Below are positions 42,978-51,607 of a stretch of 64,000 nt of DNA, piece by piece; the stretch's first letter is position 1; each line of letters begins with the position of its first letter. The DNA comes from a bacterium (GTDB lineage Bacteria; Bacillota; Clostridia; Oscillospirales; Acutalibacteraceae). Location: assembly GCA_020625875.1 (NCBI GenBank), contig JAHLAX010000008.1, forward strand, positions 32,062-96,061, in the 5' to 3' direction. The translations under genes were made by a program, and so were the position numbers. The notes below the pieces were generated by a model. It did not search any database and was not told the origin of the DNA. It saw nothing but the letters and a program-made list of their open reading frames with translations.

Positions 42978-43011
42978 AAAAAAGGAGTTACCAATCGGTA
43001 ACTCCTTTTTT
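42978..43011. terminator. bidirectional terminator
   Basis: AAAGGAGTTACC and GGTAACTCCTTT form a stem around AATC, with A and T runs on the flanks. It ends the Crp/Fnr-type gene and the glycogen phosphorylase operon. Confidence 0.9.
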
Positions 43012-43022
43012 ATATAAAGATA

Positions 43023-45395
43023 TTAGTCCTTCTTACCTCTGTAATCTACATGCCAGAGATCCTTGGCGTATTCGATAATAGCGCGGTCGGAGCTGAATTT
43101 GCCTGAGTTCGCGACATTAGCGAGGCACTTTCTGCCGAAATCTACACGCTTTGAATAATCCTGGTTAGCCTGAATCTTAGCGTCGATGTAGCTCTGGAGA
43201 TCATAAAGCACGAAGTAATGGTCAGCCATATGCCATGAAGCGCCGTTGAGCAGAGCTCTGTAAAGCTCCTCAAAGCTGCCTTCGCCCTGAAGACCGCCGT
43301 CAGAAACTGTGCCGTCAATCAGAGTATCAACAACTTTCTTAATCTCGAAGTTGTTGTTATAAACCATACGTGAACTATAGCTGTCCTTGATGCGCTCAAC
43401 CTCTTCAACTCTCGCGCCGAAGATGTACTCGTTTTCAACGCCAGCCTGCTCGGCGATTTCGATGTTAGCGCCGTCCCATGTACCGAGAGTAACAGCACCG
43501 TTAATCATAAACTTCATATTACCTGTACCCGAAGCCTCTGTGCCAGCGAGTGAAGTCTGCTCTGAAATATCAGCCGCTGTAACAATCTTCTCGGCGTAGC
43601 TTACGTTGTAGTTTGAGCAATAAACAACCTTGAGCTTGTCCTTAGTATCGGGGTCGTTGTTTACGAGGTTTGCAATCTCGTTGATATACTTGATGATAGC
43701 CTTTGCTCTGGCGTAACCGGGAGCCGCCTTCGCGCCGAAGATAAAGCAGGTGGGGTTCCACTTGGGAAGCTCGCCGTTCTTGAGCTTGAAGTAGATAGCC
43801 ATAATCGAGAACGCGTTGATGAGCTGTCTCTTGTACTCGTGCAGACGCTTAACCTGAACATCAAAAATCATCTTCGGGTCAACCTCTACGCCGTCCATCT
43901 TCTTGATGTAGGCGGCAAGCTGCTTTTTCTTCTTAGCCTTAATCTTGTTGAATTCCTTGACTGTGTCGTCGTCCATCATCTTGTTGAGCTTAGAGAGCTT
44001 TGAAAGGTCCTTAAGCCAGCCCTTGCCTACGCGGTCTGTGATGAACTCGGCGAGCTCGGGGTTACAAAGTCCGAGCCAGCGGCGCTGTGTGATACCGTTT
44101 GTCTTATTCTGGAAACGCTCGGGATAAACGTTGTACCAATCCTTGAGAACGTCGTTCTTGAGGATTTCGGTATGAATCTGAGCAACGCCGTTAACGTATG
44201 TGGAAACATAAGTAGCGAGACGAGCCATATGAACAGTGTTGTTGTCGACAATTCTCATTCTCGACTTCTGCTCCTCGTCGATACCCTTTTCTGTGAGTTC
44301 TTCCTGAAGCTTGTTGGCGATTAAGCAGATGATGTGATAAATCTCGGGGATAACATCCATCATAAGGTCAGCGTGCCATTTTTCGAGAGCCTCGCCGAGT
44401 ACGGTGTGGTTGGTGTAGGAACAGGTCTTGCGCGCGATTTCAAACGCGTCGTCAAAGTTGAGACCGTCCTTCATCAACAGGCGTACGAGCTCGGGGATAG
44501 CCGATACGGGATGAGTATCGTTGAGCTGGAACACATAATCCTCAGCAAAATGGCTAAAGTCGTTGCCGTACTTTTTCTTATAATGGAACATAATATCCTG
44601 CAGGGAAGCCGAGCAGAAGAAATACTGCTGCTTAAGTCTTAAAACTTTACCCTCATAGGAGTTGTCGTTAGGATAGAGAACGCGGGAGATATTTTCGGCG
44701 TCGTTCTTAGCCTTAACAGAGCTGTCATAATGGCTGTTGTTGAATTCCTGGAAATCAAAATCGTCTACAGCCTCAGCCTGCCACAAGCGGAGAGTGTTGA
44801 TGTTGCTGGTATCGTAACCGATAATAGCCATATCATAAGGAACAGCCTTTACGGTCTGACCCTTAAAGTCTACATATACAATGAGGTCTTCGCGGCGAAC
44901 GCACCACGGATCGCCGTATTTCTGCCAATCGTCGGCAACCTCAACCTGATAGCCGTTTTCGATGAGCTGTTTGAAGAGTCCGTATTTATAGCGGATGCCG
45001 TAACCGTCGAGCGGAACCTCCTGAGTAGCCGCGGAGTCAAGATAACAAGCCGCGAGTCTGCCGAGACCGCCGTTACCGAGAGCCGCGTCGTCAACTTCTT
45101 CGAAAACATTGATGTCGATGTTCTTTTTCTTAAGAAAATCCTTAGCCTCGTCGAGCATTCCCAGGCAGTAAAGGTTGTTGTACATCATACGTCCCATAAG
45201 GAACTCTGCCGAGAAATAGAACGCTCTTCTGCCCTGAGCGTGCTTTTTCTTGCTTCTTACCCAGTTGTCAGCTATTTCGGACTGCACATATCTGCCGAAA
45301 AGATAATGAAGCTGAGCGGGAGAAAGCTCCTCGGGTTTTTTACAATAAAGCGCTTTTGAACTCCTTTTGAGATCGTCCATATTTAATTTAGCCAT
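43023..45395 (-). CDS. glgP: glycogen/maltodextrin phosphorylase
   Basis: A 790-residue GT35 phosphorylase that releases glucose 1-phosphate from glycogen or maltodextrin. EASGTGNMKFMINGAV contains the pyridoxal-phosphate lysine near residue 628; GTWDGANIEI and EYKRQLINAFSIM (VKRLHEYKRQ) are also conserved. The N-terminal part with LGNGGLGRLAACYLDSAATQ matches the family active site loop. The length is typical of bacterial enzymes without regulatory extensions. It lies 5 bases after the malQ stop, so the two form an operon for glucan turnover, driven by the promoter before malQ. Maltodextrin rather than glycogen as main substrate cannot be excluded. Confidence 0.96.
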   Translation of the reverse strand: MAKLNMDDLKRSSKALYCKKPEELSPAQLHYLFGRYVQSEIADNWVRSKKKHAQGRRAFYFSAEFLMGRMMYNNLYCLGMLDEAKDFLKKKNIDINVFEEVDDAALGNGGLGRLAACYLDSAATQEVPLDGYGIRYKYGLFKQLIENGYQVEVADDWQKYGDPWCVRREDLIVYVDFKGQTVKAVPYDMAIIGYDTSNINTLRLWQAEAVDDFDFQEFNNSHYDSSVKAKNDAENISRVLYPNDNSYEGKVLRLKQQYFFCSASLQDIMFHYKKKYGNDFSHFAEDYVFQLNDTHPVSAIPELVRLLMKDGLNFDDAFEIARKTCSYTNHTVLGEALEKWHADLMMDVIPEIYHIICLIANKLQEELTEKGIDEEQKSRMRIVDNNTVHMARLATYVSTYVNGVAQIHTEILKNDVLKDWYNVYPERFQNKTNGITQRRWLGLCNPELAEFITDRVGKGWLKDLSKLSKLNKMMDDDTVKEFNKIKAKKKKQLAAYIKKMDGVEVDPKMIFDVQVKRLHEYKRQLINAFSIMAIYFKLKNGELPKWNPTCFIFGAKAAPGYARAKAIIKYINEIANLVNNDPDTKDKLKVVYCSNYNVSYAEKIVTAADISEQTSLAGTEASGTGNMKFMINGAVTLGTWDGANIEIAEQAGVENEYIFGARVEEVERIKDSYSSRMVYNNNFEIKKVVDTLIDGTVSDGGLQGEGSFEELYRALLNGASWHMADHYFVLYDLQSYIDAKIQANQDYSKRVDFGRKCLANVANSGKFSSDRAIIEYAKDLWHVDYRGKKD

Positions 45396-45400
45396 GTAGT

Positions 45401-46894
45401 TTAATCCTCCAATCGTCCGTATGTATCAGACATCCATGATAGTCTTTCTGCTAACTCGTCTGTGAGCGCGTCGGCGTCAATGCGCCATACCCAGTTGCCG
45501 CCAAGGGTTGAGGGTATGTTCATACGAGCCTCTGTGCCCAGTCCGAGTATATCCTGCATCTGAATAACCGCGTAGTCCGCCTTGCTGGCGTAAGCTGTGC
45601 GGATTAATCCCCAGTTGAATTCCTCATCCTCGCCAATCTGACAATAATCTATCGCCTGATTGATTTCTTCAGGTTCAGCCTCGTTATACCAACCCATAAT
45701 TGTGTCGTTATCGTGAGTACCCGTGTATACAACACAGTTGCTGTTCTTGAAGTTATGAGGCAAGAAATCGTTTTCGTCGTCGCCGTCAAACGCGAACTCG
45801 AGAACCTTCATTCCAGGGTAGCCGCTGTCCTTAAGCAGCTGCTCAACACCTGGTGAAAGGTCGCCTAAATCCTCGGCGACAATCGGTATATCGCCGATGG
45901 CTTCTTTCATTTTGTTAAAGAAGTCCATCCCCGGTCCGTCCATCCACTCGCCGTTGATAGCGTTTTCGGAGCCATAGGGAATAGCGTAATAGTCGTTAAA
46001 CGCGCGGAAGTGGTCGATACGCGTAATATCATAGAGGTTAGCGGCTGCCGCTATGCGGTTAAACCACCAAACATAATCTGTATCCCTGAGATAATCCCAG
46101 TCATAGAGCGGGTTGCCCCAAAGCTGACCTGTTTCTGAGAAATAGTCGGGAGGACATCCCGCTACGCATACGGGCATATTCTCCTCATCGAGCCAGAATA
46201 CATCGGGGTTAGCCCATGTATCGGCGCTGTCCATAGCAACATAGATAGGCATATCGCCCAGAATCTGGATTCCAAGGTCGTTGACATACTCTCTGAAATC
46301 GTACCACTGCTCATAGAATTTGAACTGAATCCATTTCCAGAAGTCAATATCATCGGCAAGTTTCTTCTTATACTTTCTTACCGCCGCGGGTCTGCGCATC
46401 TTGATGGCTTCGTCGGGCCATTCTGTCCACGCTGACATATCAAAGCTCTTTTTGACCGCCATATACAGAGCGTAGTCGTCCAGCCAGTGAGCGTTATCCT
46501 CTTTGAATTCTTCAAAAACGTCGAGCTCATAATCCTCGATATAGGTTTCGTACGCCTTTTTGAGAACAACAAAACGATTGTTATAAATCTTTTCGTAGTC
46601 AACCTCGTTCGGATTGTCGCCCCAATCAATAACGTCAAGCTGTTCCTGAGAAATAAGCTCCTCCTCAACAAGGGTATCAAGGTCAATCATATAAGGATTG
46701 CCCGCGTAGGTTGAAAATGACTGATAAGGCGAGTCACCGTAGCTGGTAGGTCCCGCGGGAAGAATCTGCCAGATTTTTTGTCCCGCGTTTGCCAAAAAGT
46801 CGGCGAATTCGCGAGCCTCTTTGCCTATCGTTCCTATGCCGTAGGGCGAAGGTAAAGAGGTAATCGGCATTAAAATTCCTGCCACTCTTGCCAT
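45401..46894 (-). CDS. malQ: 4-alpha-glucanotransferase
   Basis: A 497-residue GH77 amylomaltase that moves glucan chains between maltooligosaccharides. It starts ARVAGILMPITSLPSPYGIG, typical of the family. Catalytic-region motifs are DITRIDHFRAFNDYYAIP, PIVAEDLGDLSPGVEQLL and CVVYTGTHDNDTIMGWYN. The start at 46894 is chosen for GGGAG upstream and the conserved N terminus; the open frame reaches 46957. It precedes glgP in the same operon; together they convert linear glucan to glucose 1-phosphate and glucose. Confidence 0.96.
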   Translation of the reverse strand: MARVAGILMPITSLPSPYGIGTIGKEAREFADFLANAGQKIWQILPAGPTSYGDSPYQSFSTYAGNPYMIDLDTLVEEELISQEQLDVIDWGDNPNEVDYEKIYNNRFVVLKKAYETYIEDYELDVFEEFKEDNAHWLDDYALYMAVKKSFDMSAWTEWPDEAIKMRRPAAVRKYKKKLADDIDFWKWIQFKFYEQWYDFREYVNDLGIQILGDMPIYVAMDSADTWANPDVFWLDEENMPVCVAGCPPDYFSETGQLWGNPLYDWDYLRDTDYVWWFNRIAAAANLYDITRIDHFRAFNDYYAIPYGSENAINGEWMDGPGMDFFNKMKEAIGDIPIVAEDLGDLSPGVEQLLKDSGYPGMKVLEFAFDGDDENDFLPHNFKNSNCVVYTGTHDNDTIMGWYNEAEPEEINQAIDYCQIGEDEEFNWGLIRTAYASKADYAVIQMQDILGLGTEARMNIPSTLGGNWVWRIDADALTDELAERLSWMSDTYGRLED

Positions 46895-46969
46895 AAATTC
46901 ATCTCCCTTCAGATGATAGAATATATAATTTTTTTGCGGAAAAACAGCCTTTCCCACATTATTGGTTTA

Positions 46970-46998
46970 ATTTTAACATATAAATCCGAATTAAGCAA
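46970..46998 (-). promoter_or_regulatory. promoter of the malQ-glgP operon
   Basis: On the minus strand TTGCTT (46993-46998), 17 bases, TAAAAT (46970-46975). Confidence 0.7.
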
Positions 46999-47048
46999 TA
47001 CCTAATTTGTATAATTTTGATAAATATTCGCTTATTTTTAGAAGCTTT

Positions 47049-47585
47049 TTAAATCTTTCGCAACAAATAATACAGCGCGATATGGCTTGAAATCTTGCGG
47101 ATAACCTCACGCGAGGCGTTCTCGGCGTCACCGAGCATCGCTTTTATAATTTTGGTATGGTTTTTGTCACATACAGCGATATACACAAGTCCAACGGGCT
47201 TTTCGAGGGTACCGCCTGTCGGTCCTGCAATTCCTGTTGTAGCGACGCCAAAATCAGCGTCAGCGAGGCGCATCACTCCATTCGCCATTTGTTCGGCTGT
47301 TTCTGGCGAGACGGCGCCTACGGTGTTAAGCGTCTCATTTTTTACGCCGAGCAGCTTATTCTTGATTCGGTTAGCATATGAACACACTCCACACTCAAAT
47401 ACGCCGCTTGAGCCGCTGACCTCGGTAATACGTTTGCTGATAAGACCGCCTGTGCAGCTTTCGGCTGTCGCGACCTTTTTGCCTTCTTTTATTAAAGCCT
47501 CAACGACAAGCGTTTGTAACTTGTCTGCGTTTATTCCCTTGTTTTTTAACTCTTCTATAAAACTATTCGCGGTAATTTCTGTCAT
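47049..47585 (-). CDS. CinA-family protein (nicotinamide-nucleotide amidohydrolase type)
   Basis: A 178-residue protein made of only the C-terminal CinA domain, as in PncC. It shows VATAESCTGGLISKRITEVS, then GVCSYANRIKNKLLGV, GAVSPETAEQMANG and ATTGIAGPTGGT. The family deamidates nicotinamide mononucleotide in NAD salvage. The start at 47585 is chosen because GAGGTGA lies 5 bases before the ATG; the frame is open to 47594 (GTG in the site). It is monocistronic and divergent from rsmE. Confidence 0.93.
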   Translation of the reverse strand: MTEITANSFIEELKNKGINADKLQTLVVEALIKEGKKVATAESCTGGLISKRITEVSGSSGVFECGVCSYANRIKNKLLGVKNETLNTVGAVSPETAEQMANGVMRLADADFGVATTGIAGPTGGTLEKPVGLVYIAVCDKNHTKIIKAMLGDAENASREVIRKISSHIALYYLLRKI

Positions 47586-47627
47586 TTTAGTCACCTCACA
47601 AATATTTTAACACAAACAACTTTAATA

Positions 47628-47656
47628 TTGCAATCTATAAAACAATTTGTTAAAAT
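47628..47656 (+). promoter_or_regulatory. promoter of the rsmE-mtnN operon
   Basis: TTGCAA (47628-47633), 17 bases, TAAAAT (47651-47656). Confidence 0.68.
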
Positions 47657-47684
47657 ATATAATAGGTTAATAGGGGGTATCAAA

Positions 47685-48413
47685 ATGGCGTGGTTTTTTA
47701 CCGAAAACGAGGTATCCGCTGACAATTACATAATCACAGGCGAAAACGCGAGGCATATATCTAAAAGCCTCAGGATGAAAACCGGCGAAACGCTCACTCT
47801 CGTCACTCCCAAAAAACAACAGCTTGAGTGCGTAATAACCGACATCTACGCCGACAGTGTTGAGGTCGATATAACCGAGCGCAAAGAGTGCCAGAACGAG
47901 CCTGATGTCGAAATCACGCTTTATCAGGCGTTGCCCAAAGGCGATAAGATGGAGTATATTGTCCAGAAATGCGTTGAGCTCGGCATTTCAAGGATTGTGC
48001 CTGTTATTTCGTCAAGGTGTATTTCAAGACCTGACGCCAAATCTCTCGCGAAAAAGCAGTCGCGCTGGCAAAAAATAGCACGCGAGGCGGCGCAGCAATC
48101 GCGCAGGGGAGTTATCCCAAAGATTGAGGAAGCCGTAAGCTTTAAACAGGCGGTAGAAGCGAGCGCTCAAAACGAGCTTAACCTCATCTTCTATGAACTC
48201 GGCGGGCAGAGCGTCAAAAAGCTTATTACCGCGAAGCCCGCGTCTATAGGTATATTTATTGGGAGCGAGGGCGGTTTTGAAGAAAATGAAGTTAACCTCG
48301 CCGTAGAAAACGGCGCTTCAGCCGCAACGCTCGGAAAAAGAATTTTGAGGGCAGAGACCGCTCCATTGGCGGCTCTTTCGATAATAATGTACGAAACAGG
48401 AAATTTTAATTAG
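47685..48413 (+). CDS. rsmE: 16S rRNA (uracil-1498-N3)-methyltransferase
   Basis: A 242-residue SPOUT methyltransferase. The N-terminal PUA-like part has GENARHISKSLRMKTGETL; the knotted C-terminal AdoMet domain shows QALPKGDKMEYIVQKCVELG, VPVISSRCISRPDAK, IFIGSEGGFEENEV and LGKRILRAETAPLAALSI. It methylates U1498 of 16S rRNA. The start at 47685 is chosen for AGGGGG 8 bases upstream; the frame is open to 47628 in the promoter. The mtnN gene follows after 12 bases. Confidence 0.95.
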   Translation: MAWFFTENEVSADNYIITGENARHISKSLRMKTGETLTLVTPKKQQLECVITDIYADSVEVDITERKECQNEPDVEITLYQALPKGDKMEYIVQKCVELGISRIVPVISSRCISRPDAKSLAKKQSRWQKIAREAAQQSRRGVIPKIEEAVSFKQAVEASAQNELNLIFYELGGQSVKKLITAKPASIGIFIGSEGGFEENEVNLAVENGASAATLGKRILRAETAPLAALSIIMYETGNFN

Positions 48414-48425
48414 AGGAGAACAATT

Positions 48426-49121
48426 ATGTTAGGATTAATCTGTGCTATGGCAATCGAAGTGGACGGCATAAAAAAGCTTATGCAGAACACCGAGGAAATC
48501 ACTTACGCGGGAATGGTTTATACAAAAGGTTCGATTGACGGCGTAGAAGTCGTCGCCGTTGAATGCGGCATAGGCAAGGTTAACGCCGCTATGTGCGCTC
48601 AATGTATGATTGACAAATTCGCTCCCGATGTGATTATCAACAGCGGCGTGGCGGGCGCTACACACGAAGATATTAAAATCTGCGATATGATTATTGGCAG
48701 CGAAGTGCTTGAACACGATATGAACACTTCTGCCATAGGCGATCCTATCGGACTTATCAATCTTCCCGAAGGCAACAGAACATTTTTTGCGTGTGACGAA
48801 GAAGTTTCATCGAAAATTTACGAAATATGCAGCAAGGTTGAGGGTGCCGAGACTTTCAGGGGAAGAATTGCCTCGGGCGACCTTTTTGTATCGAGGAGAA
48901 GCAAGCGTCAGCTTTTGAATATCCGCTTTGAAGCTCTCGCGTGCGAAATGGAAGGCGGCGCTGTCGGTCACGTATGCTACAGAAATAAAGTTCCTTTCTG
49001 TGTGTTCAGGGTAATTTCGGACGACTTCTCTAAAAACAAGGGTATGGATTTCAAGGCGTTCAGCCGAATAGCCGCCGAGCGCTCGATAAAGGTTATCAGA
49101 GAGTATATTGCTTCTCTTTAG
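48426..49121 (+). CDS. mtnN: 5'-methylthioadenosine/S-adenosylhomocysteine nucleosidase
   Basis: A 231-residue nucleosidase (Pfs/MTAN) that removes adenine from methylthioadenosine and S-adenosylhomocysteine, including the homocysteine produced by methyltransferases such as RsmE. Motifs are CAMAIEVDGI (E11), VECGIGKVNAAM, INSGVAGATHEDIKI, and EMEGGAVGHVCYRNKVPFCV with the catalytic pocket; the C-terminal FRVISDD has the catalytic aspartate. The ATG is preceded by GAGGAG. It is co-transcribed with rsmE, which is functionally sensible. Confidence 0.96.
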   Translation: MLGLICAMAIEVDGIKKLMQNTEEITYAGMVYTKGSIDGVEVVAVECGIGKVNAAMCAQCMIDKFAPDVIINSGVAGATHEDIKICDMIIGSEVLEHDMNTSAIGDPIGLINLPEGNRTFFACDEEVSSKIYEICSKVEGAETFRGRIASGDLFVSRRSKRQLLNIRFEALACEMEGGAVGHVCYRNKVPFCVFRVISDDFSKNKGMDFKAFSRIAAERSIKVIREYIASL

Positions 49122-49123
49122 TA

Positions 49124-49152
49124 TTGACAACACATAAAAAATCAATTAGAAT
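49124..49152 (+). promoter_or_regulatory. promoter of ilvB
   Basis: TTGACA (49124-49129), 17 bases, TAGAAT (49147-49152). It begins inside the end of the upstream gap, only 3 bases after the mtnN stop, and shares TTGACAACACA with the promoter at 957-985. Confidence 0.8.
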
Positions 49153-49192
49153 GGTATAGTTACGAAAAAATAGTTTAAGGATGTGAGTTCCA

Positions 49193-50866
49193 ATGCAGCT
49201 TACAGGCGCGGAGATTATCTGCGAATGTCTGATTGAACAGGGCGTAGACACCGTTTTCGGTTACCCGGGCGGCGCGGCTCTGAACACTTATGACGCACTG
49301 TACAAATACAGCGATAAAATTAATCATATACTCACGGCTCACGAGCAGGGCGCGGCTCACGCCGCCGACGGCTACGCCAGAGCCACGGGCAAGGTAGGCG
49401 TATGTATGACTACCTCGGGCCCGGGCGCGACCAATACCGTAACAGGTATCGCGACCGCCAACATCGACAGTATTCCTATGGTTGTCATCACAGGTAACGT
49501 TAACGTCAATCTGCTCGGACGCGACAGCTTTCAGGAGGTTGACATCGTTGACATAGTAAAGCCGATTACAAAGGGCTGTTACCTTGTTAAGCGCATCGAA
49601 GACCTTGCTCCCGCCATCCGCACAGCTTTCGCGCTGGCTCAGGACGGACGAAAAGGCCCCGTGCTTATTGATGTTCCCAAGGATATAACCGCTCAGATGA
49701 CCGATTATAAGCCGCTCGTTCCTCCCACAATCGCTCCTCACGAGGTAACATCCAGCGCTGAAGAAATCACCAAAGTAGTTGAACTGATTAACAATGCCAG
49801 ATACCCCATTATCTACGCGGGCGGCGGCGTAATAAGCGCCGACGCTTCAGAGCAGCTTCTTGAATTTGCTGAAAAAATCGATGCTCCCGTATGTTGTTCA
49901 CTTATGGGCTTGGGTTGTATTCCCGCCAGTCACAGACTCAATATGGGCAATCTCGGTATGCACGGCACATACGCTACAGGTATGGCTACCGAAAAATGCG
50001 ACCTCATAATCGCCTGCGGAGCGAGATTCTCTGACCGTGTAGCGGGTAATCCCGATAAATTTGGTAGTCAGGCTACTATCATTCATATCGATATTGATGA
50101 AAACGAAATAGACAAAAATGTAAAAACCGACAACCACATCGTCGGCGATATGAAGTCCGTGCTCGAGATTCTGAACAATTATGTTGAAAAGCAGAACCAC
50201 ACACAGTGGCTCGTTCAGCTCGAAATCTGGAAAGGCGAGCATCAGGCTCCCAGAGAAAAGCTCGACTATATGTCGGCTCTCGATGTTCTTCTGAAAATCA
50301 ACGAGGTAAAACGCCCCGAGGATATTATCTCAACCGACGTTGGTCAGCACCAGATGTGGGTTGCTCAGTTCTCAGAGATTGAACGTCCCCGTACGCTGCT
50401 CACCTCGGGCGGTATGGGTACTATGGGCTTCGGCTTGGGCGCGGCTATCGGCGCTCAGTGCGGCTGTCCCAAGAGCAAAGTATTTCTTGTAACAGGCGAC
50501 GGCAGCTTCCATATGAACCTCAACGAGCTTGTCACTCTCAAATCATATAACCTGCCCGTTATAGTTGTAGTGCTCAACAACGGCGTACTCGGTATGGTAA
50601 GACAGTGGCAAAAGCTGTTCTACGGCAGCCGCTTCTCTCAGACCGACCCCAAGCGCGCGACCGACTTTGTCAAGGTTGCCGAGGGCTTTGGCGTCCCCGC
50701 CTTTAAGCTCGACAAGACCGAGGATATTGACGAAGTGTTCGAAAAAGCTATGGGGCTCGGCGGTCCCGCGGTAATCGACTGTATCATCAGCCCCGACGCT
50801 AATGTTCTGCCGATGATTCCTCCAGGAAAAACAGTCAAAGAAATTGTAACGGAAATGCCGAAATAA
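49193..50866 (+). CDS. ilvB: acetolactate synthase, catalytic subunit
   Basis: A 557-residue thiamine-diphosphate enzyme that joins two pyruvates for valine/leucine, or pyruvate and 2-ketobutyrate for isoleucine. It has VFGYPGGAALNTYDALYKYS, HEQGAAHAADGYARATG with the catalytic Glu51, GDGSFHMNLNELVTLKSYN (Mg-ThDP motif near 435) and LGMVRQWQKLFYGSRFSQTD, typical of the anabolic subunit. The regulatory ilvN is not next to it, so it stands alone in this window. AAGGATGTGAG lies before the ATG. It has a short 5' leader with no T-box. A catabolic (AlsS) role is less likely because of the RQWQ motif. Confidence 0.94.
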   Translation: MQLTGAEIICECLIEQGVDTVFGYPGGAALNTYDALYKYSDKINHILTAHEQGAAHAADGYARATGKVGVCMTTSGPGATNTVTGIATANIDSIPMVVITGNVNVNLLGRDSFQEVDIVDIVKPITKGCYLVKRIEDLAPAIRTAFALAQDGRKGPVLIDVPKDITAQMTDYKPLVPPTIAPHEVTSSAEEITKVVELINNARYPIIYAGGGVISADASEQLLEFAEKIDAPVCCSLMGLGCIPASHRLNMGNLGMHGTYATGMATEKCDLIIACGARFSDRVAGNPDKFGSQATIIHIDIDENEIDKNVKTDNHIVGDMKSVLEILNNYVEKQNHTQWLVQLEIWKGEHQAPREKLDYMSALDVLLKINEVKRPEDIISTDVGQHQMWVAQFSEIERPRTLLTSGGMGTMGFGLGAAIGAQCGCPKSKVFLVTGDGSFHMNLNELVTLKSYNLPVIVVVLNNGVLGMVRQWQKLFYGSRFSQTDPKRATDFVKVAEGFGVPAFKLDKTEDIDEVFEKAMGLGGPAVIDCIISPDANVLPMIPPGKTVKEIVTEMPK

Positions 50867-50929
50867 GTGATCAGTTGTCAGTTGACAGTGGTCAGTTTTT
50901 GGCGGGCTTCGCCCACACCCATTTATAAA
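50867..50929. repeat. intergenic repeat, CAGTTGACAGT words plus GC hairpin (copy 5)
   Basis: Words AGTGATCAGTTGTCAGTTGA and CAGTGGTCAG are followed by GGCGGGCTTCGCCCACACCC and ATTTAT, matching copy 1 almost exactly. It comes between the ilvB stop and the terminator. Confidence 0.75.
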
Positions 50930-50934
50930 AAGTT

Positions 50935-50978
50935 AAACCTTGGAGTTTGAATCTGAACTCCAAGGTTAATTTTTTAAA
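50935..50978. terminator. bidirectional terminator, ilvB and gtrA
   Basis: AACCTTGGAGTT pairs with AACTCCAAGGTT around TGAATCTG, then AATTTTTT. Confidence 0.88.
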
Positions 50979-50994
50979 ATTCTATATATAACAT

Positions 50995-51477
50995 TTACTG
51001 ATTACTGTTTGATGACTGCTGACTGCTGTTTTCTTTAAAGGCGAAGAAGCGCTGGCCGACATAGTTGCAGGCTACGAATACACACGCGCCAACAAGCCAG
51101 CTCATATTGCCCGCAAAGGAGTTAACGTCCATTCCGAACATTGACCACGACATCGCTTTGCATAGCTCGCTAACCCCTGTCGCGACAATTACTCTTATCA
51201 GCAAGCACACGCAAATATTGAGTGTGAATTTAAAAACTTGTTTTACGCTCTTTTCTTTGTTCTGAAAAGTAAAGTATTTGTTCAAAAAGAAGCTGACAAT
51301 GCTTCCGACAACCGTTCCCGCGACAGCGGCAGCTCCTGCTCCCCATACGAAGTTTTTCCATCCGATTAAATGCAGACAGAGCAACACAACACCTTCTCCG
51401 ACAACGGTATTTATTACGCCTACTAATAGAAATTTCCAGAATTTAATATCAAAAAACTTTTTAATAAAATCTTTCAT
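50995..51477 (-). CDS. GtrA-family membrane protein
   Basis: A 160-residue protein of the GtrA family with four membrane segments: FLLVGVINTVVGEGVVLLCL, a glycine/alanine segment with WGAGAAAVAGTVVGSIVSF, then FTLNICVCLLIRVIVATGV and WLVGACVFVACNYVGQRFF. FLNKYFTFQ is the family signature. These proteins are thought to help transfer lipid-linked sugars across the membrane in polysaccharide or teichoic acid glycosylation. The start at 51477 is chosen for GGAAGTG upstream. It is divergent from yfhO, a possible glycosylation partner. Confidence 0.92.
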   Translation of the reverse strand: MKDFIKKFFDIKFWKFLLVGVINTVVGEGVVLLCLHLIGWKNFVWGAGAAAVAGTVVGSIVSFFLNKYFTFQNKEKSVKQVFKFTLNICVCLLIRVIVATGVSELCKAMSWSMFGMDVNSFAGNMSWLVGACVFVACNYVGQRFFAFKENSSQQSSNSNQ

Positions 51478-51545
51478 ATTTATCACTTCCGCTGTTGATT
51501 ATACCAAGTTACAATAAAAAAGTCCATATAAAACACAAATAAAAC

Positions 51546-51574
51546 TAGACCTATAAGAAAATTTGTGATATTAT
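51546..51574 (+). promoter_or_regulatory. possible promoter of yfhO
   Basis: TAGACC (51546-51551), 17 bases, TATTAT (51569-51574). The -35 is a weak match. Confidence 0.4.
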
Positions 51575-51607
51575 ATGTCTTGGATTATTTGATTAGGAGA
51601 GCTGTTA

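Noticed and set aside
44730..45359. Plus-strand open frame inside the glycogen phosphorylase gene
   Set aside because: Antisense shadow of a well-supported gene; no start signals.
49122..49192. T-box or leader peptide before ilvB
   Set aside because: The predicted leader is only about 35 bases, too short for either, and no T-box sequence is present.
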